From: Euleptes europaea
Lineage: Eukaryota > Chordata > Lepidosauria > Squamata > Sphaerodactylidae
Length of the DNA: 64,000 bases
Assembly: GCF_029931775.1 (NCBI RefSeq)
Contig: NC_079332.1
Span: forward strand, 18,545,803 to 18,609,802
Reading direction: 5' to 3'
The position numbers and the translations under genes are program-made. Below are positions 45,201 to 55,300 of the stretch, piece after piece; position 1 is the stretch's first letter; every line of letters starts with the position of its first letter. The notes below the pieces were generated by a model. That model was not told the DNA's origin. It ran no database searches and saw nothing but the letters and a program-made list of their open reading frames with translations.

Positions 45201-48200
45201 TTCGAAATGTTCTCCCCCCCCCCACCATTATGGGCTGTTCAGGAGGTGGCTCCGGGTGCCATTGTGGGAAAGCAACATGGGGCTTTAGAAGGCTGATATG
45301 GAAAACGGGGTGTACACATCTCAGAGTTTTGGGGAGAGACAGTTCCACCGTGACAGGATTTATGAGGTGGATGATGGGAAATGGGCCAATGTATTTAGCA
45401 TTGAGCTTATGGCATGGACGGGTGGAGCGCAGGTTTTTGGTGGAAAGGTATACCAAGTCACCCACTTGCAGGTCCCTACCGGGGGAACGATGCTTGTCAG
45501 CCTGCGCCTTGTATTTGCGCTTGGCTCGGTCTAGGTTGCTAACCAGCCAGGGCCATGTTGTACGGAGGGTGTGTGCCCAAGAGGCAATGTCGGCATCTCC
45601 CTCCCCCTCTAATCCTTCTATTGGGGTGATAGGACCGAAGTCCTGTCCATACACCGCATAAAACGGGCTGAAACCTGTGGATTGATGTACAGCGTTATTG
45701 TAGGCATATTCTGCAAAAGGCAACAGTTCCACCCAGTCATCTTGGTGGTAATTGACATAACAGCGCAAATAGCATTCAAGTACAGCATTGACACGTTCGG
45801 TTTGACCATCCGTTTGGGGATGGTATGCACTAGACAACCCCTGCTCCACCCCCACCAATTTGAGAAAAGCTTTCCAAAACTTAGCAACGAAACTACTTCC
45901 GCGGTCGCAGATTATCTTGCGCGGAAACGAATGTAGTCTAAAGACATGTGACACGAAGAGGCGGGCCAACTTCTGAGCGGAGGGGATCCCCGCACATTGA
46001 ACCAAATGTATTTGCTTAGAAAACAAGTCAGTGATAACCCATAACACAGTTTTTCCCCCGCTGAGAGGGAGATCCGTCAAGAGCCTCCTTGTTCGATTAC
46101 ACCAGGAGGCAGGGTTTGAGCAGAGCGTTCCATAAGGCATTGTTCCCGAAGGGAATTTAAGAAAGACTCGGAGACGGGAACCCCCCCTTGTTTACGGTGG
46201 TAGTAGGAGCAGTGATGGGGGTTGACGAGGGGGAAGCGTTTACGTGCGGTGGTGTGCAGACTGCAGGCGGCTGGGCGGCCGGTTGGGTTGGAGGAGCTGG
46301 AGCGTTGGCTATCGTGTGCTTCCGTTGTGGGGGCCGCTGGGCGGCCGGTAGGGCTGGAGGAGCTTGCGCACTGGTTATCGTGTGCTTCCGCTGGGGCAGC
46401 GTCTGGGATCGGGTTTGTACAGCCAGTACGGGCAGGGCTTCTCTTTGCACGGGCGTAAATAAAGAGTCTGTTGGCCGATCGAGTTTAGCCGGGTATTGAG
46501 GCAATCGGGAGAGAGCACCTGCGAGAACGTTTTGTTTTCCAGGGACATGCTTCAGGACAAAACGAAACTGAGCAAAGAATTCTGCCCAACGCTGTTGTTT
46601 CACGGATAACTTATGGGTTCCTGTGAGGGCGGCTAGATTCTTGTGATCGGTCCAAACTTCGAAGGGGACTTTAGACCCTTCCAGGAATTGTCGCCATAGA
46701 GTAAGCGCATGGTGAACGGCCGAGGCTTCTTTCTCCCAAATGGGCCAGTTCAATTGGGAGTGCGCAAATTTCTTTGAGAAGTAAGCGCAGGGGTGAAGGA
46801 GACCATCTGGTCCTCTTTGGAGCAGGGCCCCTCCCATAGCTACGTCGGAGGCATCGACTTGTACAATGAACATTCGATTTGGGTCTGGGTGCCGTAGCAC
46901 AGGTTCTGACGTGAAAAGGCGTTTGAGGGCCACAAAGGCGGTCTGGCATTGATCAGTCCACAGTATTTTAGCGGAGGGTAATGTAGCAGAGCTTCCTTTA
47001 CCCTTGGTTTTCAGAAGGTCGGTGATGGGCAGCGCTATTTGGGCAAATTGGACGGGGGCTGATAAAGCCTCGGATTTGACTTTGAGTGCTGCAAATGTGG
47101 CCTCATTGATGAGAGTGCGACCGCAACCGGAGTCAATGAGTGCCTTAACGGGTAGTTGGGGAACACCTTTATAGTGTTGTAAAACTGCGTCCACATAAAC
47201 GGTGGTTTCTACTTCCTTCACTTTAGTGGGAGCTTTCGGTTTAGCAGGAGATTCTGCAGAGGTCTGTGGAGACGCTCCACTCACCACAGACCGGAGTCGT
47301 TTTTTGACAAATCAAGGGGGGATTCCAGGTTTAAAGCTGGAGGATTCCATGGGTTCTCTTCATCAGAAGAAGGAAAGTTGTCCCCCAATGGGGCATTTGT
47401 AATCCGGGACCCGGCGGGGTCATTCGATGTAGGAAGGATAGATGAGTCCTCAACGTGAAGTGCAGAGGGTGTGGGTCTTCCCGGCGCTGCGCTGCGGGTG
47501 GCCGCGGTGCCTCTGCGTTGAGGTCGTCCTCTAGCTCGGGCTGTCATGCTGGGGCGAAAGGGTTCAGGGCGATGTGGGCAGACTGCTGCAAAGTGGCCCA
47601 GGTCCCCAAAAGTGAGGCAAGCACCTCTTTGAAACCGGGTTTCGCGATCCTGGGGTGGATGCGCGGGTTTCCGTGGATTGGGGGGCGGTGCCTTGGGCTG
47701 GGGTTTTTGGACGCTTTTCTCCTTGTTTCTTTGGCGGACAAGGGAAATAAAGCGCCGGCGGCTTTCTACCTCTTCGGCTAATAGAATCCAATCCTCGAGG
47801 GTGTCGGGATCACCCCACATATACGACCAGTTCAGAATGTCAGGGTGTAAGGCTTCCCTGAAATGGTGAATTAGGGTGGCTTCGGGCCAGCCCACAATTC
47901 TGCTTGCTAGTCTTTGAAATTCATCGGCAAACTCTCGAACTGGAGTAGAGCCCTGTCGTAGTTGTAGAAGCTCCGCTTTGGCTCGTTCCCCCAGAAAGGG
48001 GTCCTCAAACCGCCTCCGTAAGGCAGTCATGAAGTTGTTGAGGGAACGGATAGAGCGGGATCGGGTGTCGAACTGGAGGACCATCCAGTCGGCTGCTTTA
48101 CCTGTCAAAAGGGAAGCCACATAGCGAACCCGGCTGTCCTCTGTAGGGAAGAACTGTCCTTGTTCTCGCATATAGCTGTCTACCTGATGCAAGAAACAGG

Positions 48201-51200
48201 GCAGGGTTTCGAGAGATCCATCGTAAGTAGTTTTCAACTTGAGTTGTTTCCAAGGACCGGGCATGGGTTGGCCCGGTTGCACGGGTGCCCTGGGTGCAGG
48301 TAAAACGGGACCTCCGGGAACCGGAGGTTGAACAGGCACATTAGCGGGTGGCTGGGCTGGCACTCCCTGAACCGGTACTGCGGCCCCCTGTGGAACGGGT
48401 TGTGCCGGGGTTGTCAGGGCCTGCTGTAACTGCCTGTTGTCCTGGAGCAAGCGTTCCATTAGCTCCTGGAGTTGATCTACACGGCCAGATAGCTCTCGAT
48501 TCTGAGCTCGTAACAGGTGAACGTCCTCACCCGGGCCACCTGTACGATGAGGTTTGCTTGTCCTAAAACTTGTGGCCCATTGAGAATTGTCCCCATACAA
48601 GTCCTCTTCCTCAGACTCCTCGGAGTCTTGGAGTCGTTCCGCGAGGCGGCGTGCGTGTTGGGTCGTGCGCGACGGAGCAAATACCGGGGAAAACGACAGA
48701 CCCAATGGAGGACCGCTCCTTCCGGAGTCTTTGGGGCGGCCGCCTGTCCGCGCCCGATCCGCAGCCAACTGCAGTTCTTTATCCCTTGCGGCTTGAGCCT
48801 CGGCTTCCGCCTTAGCCGCTTCAGCAGCTTCCCTATCCGCGAGAGCTTTTGCGCTTTCAAGTCTCAGAGCGGCAGCTGCGGTAATGTGCGGTAAAAGTTC
48901 CGTTTCCAGGAGCGTGAGTAGGGGGTCGGGATCCCCACCTAACAATGGTTGCACTCGGACCGCGACCACTGGTGCATCGGCGCCGAACGTCGAGGTAAAA
49001 CGTTGAGCCAAGGTGGCTATCGTGGTATCCTTTGTACAATCCGTAAAGAGGAGGGCCGTCTGGATAGCGACCCTCTTGGCTTCAGCTTGACAGTCAGCTG
49101 CATTGGGTACCAAAGAAAAACCTGCCGGTGCGGCTCCCGCCATGGTACCTTCCCCCAAGGCGACAGGGCGCGCTAGAGCCGTGGATGGGAGAGTCTCACG
49201 GGCAATAAGCTTATCCAATAAACCGGTTAGTATTTGTAAGTCCTCAGTTGCCAGCCGGGCATCATCCAGCAACTGATCAAAATCCTGGAGGTCTAAACGA
49301 GCATTAGTATCCTCCGACGTTAACATCCAGAGAACCCTCACTAGAGATTGCCACTGTGTCTGGACCAGTCCACTCAAGCGGCAAACCTCTGAATTAGTCC
49401 TAAAGAGTTCAGCTACTATGTCCCGTAGAAGGGTAGGATCCTCGGATGAGTACTCCAGAATTCCAAGAAGCAGTAGTCACGGTTCACTCGGAGAGCGCCC
49501 TCCTAGCTCCCATCCGAGTGGCAGGCGAACCCTCCGGGGCTCCAGCCTGACTAAAGAATCGATGAAGAAGAGTGTCAATAGCTGTCATAATGTAAGCTCT
49601 TGACCCATCGAACCAGAAATCACCACAGAGACAATCAGATTCCAAGCAGATGGCTTTACTGGTCAAATAGGCAATACAGTGCATTGAAGGCAAGATGACA
49701 GCTATGGTTTGTCTTGCCCGTTATTTGGAAATATAAGGCAGAGAAACGGCGGGAGATTACAAAGCATAAACAGAGCATTACTTCCCAGGGGTGGCGTTCC
49801 CAGGCTTTGGTACGTGTAGCCGTCCTTGAAGTCTGGACGGTTCAGCAGAGAAACGAAAGGAAACATCTAAACCGAGATAACAGCCTGACAGTTATACATT
49901 TATGATATTTGAATGATGAAAATGAAAATGATGTAACAAGAAAAATTTTTTTTTTTTAAAAAAAGACAGCATGTCACGGAGGCTTTTCCGGGAGATTCCA
50001 GGCACATCCTCAGCTGATATGGGGGGCTGGCACCCCACTTCCCAGGCTGCAGGCCTTCCCCACCACCCCTCATAAGAACATAAGAAAAGCCCTGCTGGAT
50101 CAGACCCAGGCCCATCAAGTCCAGCAGTCTGTTCACACAGTGGCCAACCAGGTGCCTCCAGGAAGCCGACAAGCAAGACGGCTGCAGCAGCATTTATCCT
50201 GCCTGTGTTCCACAGTACCCCATAGAATAAGCCTGCTCCTCTGATCCTGGAGAGAATAGGGATGCATCATGACTAGTGTCCATTTGGACTAGTAGCCATG
50301 GATAGCCCCATCCTCCATAAGAACATAAGGAAAGCCCTGCTGGATCAGACCAAGGCCCATCAAGTCCAGCAGTCCGTTCACACAGTGGCCAACCAGGGGC
50401 CTCTAGGAAGCCCACAAGTAAGACGACTGCAGCAACATTTATCCTGCCTGTGTTCCACAGCACCCCATAGAATAGGCATGCTCTAATACTGCAGAAAATA
50501 GGTATGCATCGTGACTAGTATCTATTCTAACTAGAACCCATGGATTGCCCTCTCCTCCATGAATATGTCCACTCCCCTCTTAAAGCCTTCCATATTGGCA
50601 GCCATCACCACATAAGAACATAACAAAAGCCCTGCTTGATCAGACCCAGGCCCATCAAGTCCAGCAGTCTGTTCACACAGTGGCCAACCAGGTGCCTCCA
50701 GGAAGCCCACAAGCAAGATGGCTGCAGCAGCACCATCCTGCCTGTGTTCCACAGCAACTAAGATAATAGGCCTGCTCCTCTGATCCTGGAGAGAAGAGGT
50801 ATGCATCATGACTAGTATCCATTTTGACTAGTAGCCATGAATAGCCCTCTCCTCCATGAACATGTCCCCTCTTAAAGCCTTCCAAGTGGGCAGCCATCAC
50901 CACATCCTGGGGCAGGGAGTTCCACAATTTAACACCAAGAGCAAAAGCAACCAAAAACATCCCCAGGTGTCCTCCCCATGGCTCTTCGCTACCAGTAGCC
51001 GGGAAGGTGTGTGGGGGTGTCTTTCAGGGCTGCTCTTGTGCTCCAACAACAGCCTGGGAACACAATCCTCACTTTTTTAAAACTTTATTTTAAAAAACCC
51101 AAATAAACTATAATACAAAAGTGTAGAACAGAAATTACTGAATACATCAACAACAAAATATACAGGCTCAAACAAACTGCACATTCTAGACAAAAACAAA

Positions 51201-52270
51201 ATTCACTTTTCAAACTTTTTCGGGCTTTTGGCTGTGTAAAGAACAGGTTAGTTAGGTCAGACGAACACACTCATCTCTGAGAGCTTCTCCGGCCACTCCT
51301 TCTTTGGGATTATATTTCTCGTCCCGTTTTGGGCAAGTCTTAACCTTGCCGAGGTTTTACTGCATGAAGCACTAATTCATGGACTTCTTTCGGAAGGAAA
51401 TCCACGCAATTCAACTAGAAAAACTTAGGGGTTAATGGCAACTCTTTCTGTACACCTTGTGAGATCACCGTGGCAGTCATATTTCAGAATTCCACTGCTT
51501 CGCTGCATTCCCACCATAAATGTATGTAATTTGCATTAGCTGCTCCACATATCCAACAATTCCCTTTAGCCCCTTAGTAAATTTTTGCCCATTTACAGGG
51601 GGACAAGGTGCCACCGGTGTAGCGTTTTAATTACCTTTTCTTTGGCAGAGACATTTACAGAAAATGCTCACCCACTTCTCAACACGAAGGCTCAAACCTC
51701 TGCATTTAGTGGGGCTTTCAGATCTTTTGTCCAAATCCTCACTTTCACACTTCTCCATCAATCCTTTTCTAACATTTTATTTGCAAGTTTCAGAGGGTAG
51801 CTCCGTTGGTCTGCAGTAGAAGTGCTGGATTCGAGTCCAGGAGCACCCTAGAGACCAACAAGATTTTCAAGGTATGACCTTTTGAGACTCAAAGCTCATA
51901 TCTGACGAAGACAGCTTTGACTCTCGGAAGCTCATACCACCCAAAATCTTGTTGGTGGCTTCAAAGGTGCTCCTGGACTCGTCTCTAGCCGATATAATTT
52001 GCTGATGTTAAGGCTGCCATTAAGTTTTTCTGAGTCCAGAGCCTTCCTGAATACAAATGTGCACCACCTTCACCCCAACATTCCTGCCCAGCCACCAGGC
52101 TTGAAGCACAGGATCCTGGCCTCTGGCTGCCTCATCCATGGCTTTTCAGGAAAGGGTGACGCCCTTTGAGTCAACCCGCCATCCATCCCAGGTCTGGCCA
52201 GTCACCCAGGCTCCCATCCCAAAAGAAAGAAAGAAAGAGAAAGAGAAAGAGAAAGAGAAAGAGAAAGAGA

Positions 52271-52338
<68 letters not shown>

Positions 52339-55300
52339 CCGACCAGTATTTCCAGTTCACAGTCTGCGGAGAGGGACCTGCAAGATCTTCTGAGCAGCGC
52401 TGGCAAAGACGGAACAGACAGCTGCTCGCCACACAGCTGCCTCAAAGGCAAAGTCCTCCCTAGGCTGGAAGGTTAAATCACGAAATGCTCCTGGCTCAGA
52501 GTTTCTGTTACTCCTTGCAGCAAATAAGTTACGCAAGACGTCCCCTGGAAGCAACAGGAACCCTGCCAGGCAGCTTGCCAAGTCAGTCACCTGTGCGTGT
52601 CCTGAATAGGCCCGGATGTTACCTGGTGTGGAGAAATCCCCTCCAACTCGATATTTGATTACTTGGGGCGACACTCTACGCATGCTCAACAGGCCGCGAT
52701 GCTAAAAGACTGGCAGAAGGAAAACCACAGGAGACAACTCCTCTCTTGTGCCCAAGAGTGGTAAAAGGGTGTGGGCAGCGGGCAAGCTTACCATCCCTGG
52801 AGCACAACAGCTCAGAACTGCAAAGAGGCCGTTTACGGTTCCCACACTAGCCGGCGCCAGCCTAGCAGTGCTTTCATTCTTCAAGGGGTGCTTGGAGACA
52901 CTGTCAGTTAGGACTGCATTTGACATTTAATTTTTTATCTATTATCTAATTGAGAGTTTAAATGGTGGTCTTTTATGTATTATGTACAAGTGAAGCAGGA
53001 GATGCAGCAACCAGGGTGGCGCTTCCAATCAGCAACATAAGTGCAGAGGCAGGGGATGGCAAACCACTTCTCTTGCCTTGAAAACCCTACAGGGCCGCCA
53101 TGAATCAGGTGCAACTTGACGGCACCCTCCACCACCACCAAATGCAGTGCCAGATGTGTAAATCTGCCTAGTAGCAGATAGAATCATAGAGTTGGAAGGG
53201 ACCACCAGGGTCATCTAGTCCAACCCCCTGCACAATGCAGGAAATTCACAACTACCTACCCCCCCACTCCCCCAGTGACCCTCACTACATGCCCAGAAGA
53301 TGGCCAAGATGCCCTCCTTCTCATTATCTCCCTCCCATCATCTGATACTCTCAGATTTGCTGGTGGCAGCCAGGGGGAAGTTCGGTAGCCCCCAGGAGTA
53401 AGGGAAAGGGACGGTGGCACCAAGCGGAGACTTGGGGAGGCCATGGGGGTTTCCCGACCCCCCCAGGACTTGAGGGAATGGGGCTTGCGAGTCCATTTCC
53501 TTCCTTTGCAGAAGTGGGGGTTATTCCAGCCCCTGCAAACCCAGGAAAGAGTACTGTGTGAACTGAAATCCTAACAAGTTTGGTCCTGCACTAGTCTTGT
53601 GAAATTCAGAACTTGCAGGGCTATAAATGCATCTGAAGCAGGTCAAGACAGGCACGGACATTACAATCAGCTTCTAGATCGGTGGTAGGCACATATAAAG
53701 CCCCCCCCTCCAATGCACCGTGGCACACCAGACCATTTTGCTTGGAAAGCAGCATTGGCTCTCTGCTCGAGCGATCGAGGCACAGCATTTCCTTTCAATA
53801 TTTATAACCCGTTTTCCTCTCCAACTGGGGACCCAAAGTGACTGATAGCCACAGCTCTCACCGCCTGAGGGGGTGGGGGTGGGGGAAAGGATCACTCACC
53901 TCATCAACAAGCGGCTGATTTTCTGCTAAGGGGTCAAACGGGAGAAACAGGAACAGTGCCGGACCCTTCTTGAGCTCGTTGTTCAGCAAGAGACTTTTCC
54001 CTCCATGAGGTCTCAGCCAGCGGACAAACGTTTCTTGGTTCTCCAGGGCCCACCGGCAAATATTTTCAGCAGTGTAGTTCATGGCTTCATGTGGATAGAG
54101 CTAGAAAGGAAGGCAAATGTTCTTGGGATTGGTGCATAATGCAGAAAATCAAATAAATCTACCATTGAACGTGGCCCATTGCAAGCGGTGGGAGGGACAG
54201 TGGATCTTCAGCTCTCAAATGTGTCCTTCTTAAAACTGTGAGGCTTTTATTGGAGAAGGACCAGGAAGTCCCCATGTCCTTGTGAAGGAAAGGGGAACCG
54301 AGTCCTCACACAGGAGACCACCTTGGGTGTGGGTTCTCACCTGCCAGAATTTAAAGAATTATTTTCCCAACACTGTTTTTAAAAAAGAGGCAGGATTATT
54401 CTCTTTTCCCTCCATTCAGGAAGAACATAGATTGGCTTCTCCTTAGTGCTGGGAAGGATAATAGATACCGAGAAGACCAGGTCATTTCGGTCACTCCACG
54501 GCTTCCGTTCTGCCTTCCAACCCACAGCTTGGAATGCACCGGTTTGTTTTATGATGCTAAAGTGAACCTATGAGGCCGCCTCATTGACTTTGCCTTTCTC
54601 TGACTTCGGATGTCACTCTGACAAAAAGATGCATCTGACAGGCTGTTTCCAAGGGGCCGTGCTTTTGTTTCTGGTCGACATCCTCAGAACTGGGGGGGAT
54701 GCCTCTACTTTATTTTGATACAACCTACCTTTAGCATGAACCAGCCTTTCCTTTTAGTGGCTTAACTGGTCTAGGTGGACTGAGGCAAGAGGAACAGGTT
54801 CCCTTCAAGGGGTTCGTTCATAATGCATAAACGTAGTTGTTCAGGGCTTGATGACCGTCACTGTGGCATCTCATATTTTCAGCAACGGTTTTACCGTAGT
54901 CTCTCAGATAATCCTCAGTACAAAGCTTACTTATTTCACATCAGAATAAGGTTTGCGGCATGCCGTAAAAAATGCATGAGTGTGAATCTCTCGTCGTTGC
55001 TTGTTTATATGTTAAGTTTCCACCAGTCAGTGGTGGTGGATGAATTTGTTTCTTAATTGGCTGCTTTCTAGAACAGTTCCAATTTTCAATTCAACAGAGC
55101 AAATCGCTAAAGTAATTATGAAATTATGAGAAATTGGGGAGAAGTAGGGTTAGTATTAAAAGTTAGCTTTTTGTTGTGATTATAACAACTGGGGTTACCC
55201 AAATATTTATTTATATACTGTAACATTTTTGTCTTGGCTTTAATAAAATCACAAGGAACCACAAAAAGTTTAGGATTAAGTTTTTTGGTAGCAATAATTT

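Larger units (their letters stand above)
44701..49890 (-). mobile_element. Ty3/Gypsy element 2 (chromovirus type), young but broken
   Basis: LTR retrotransposon on the - strand with 300-bp LTRs, 5-bp target duplication GTTAT (44696-44700 and 49891-49895), and a purine-rich tract (AAGGGGAGCAGGA on -) beside the 3' LTR. Parts recognised are gag (47281-49377), protease ([12 protein letters not shown]), RNase H and integrase with a chromovirus-type end (45118-47287). It is broken, with few breaks, and does not carry a complete set of pol parts. The LTRs show one difference in 300 bp by eye, so the insertion is recent. It is in the TXNDC11 sense direction. Confidence 0.93.
39455..49964 (+). mobile_element. 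L1 LINE, near full length, split by three insertions
   Basis: L1 parts are about 39455-42077, 42285-44432, 44677-44700 and 49891-49964. ORF1 and ORF2 lie in the usual order and the 3'UTR ends in an A/T-rich tail at about 49945-49964. Insertions are a Penelope-like fragment (42078-42284), a second Penelope-like foldback (44433-44676) and Ty3/Gypsy element 2 (44701-49890). Several in-frame stops and frameshifts make it inactive. It lies antisense to TXNDC11 in the largest visible intron, its 5' end only about 150 bases from the splice acceptor of the 793-base exon. Confidence 0.9.

Noticed and set aside
45118-45661. + strand frame of 186 codons within Gypsy element 2
   Set aside because: It is a shadow of the - strand integrase region.
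52138-52476. Open frames rich in Lys/Glu/Arg on + and Ser/Leu/Phe on -
   Set aside because: They are produced by the GAAA/GA/CCGAGA microsatellite.
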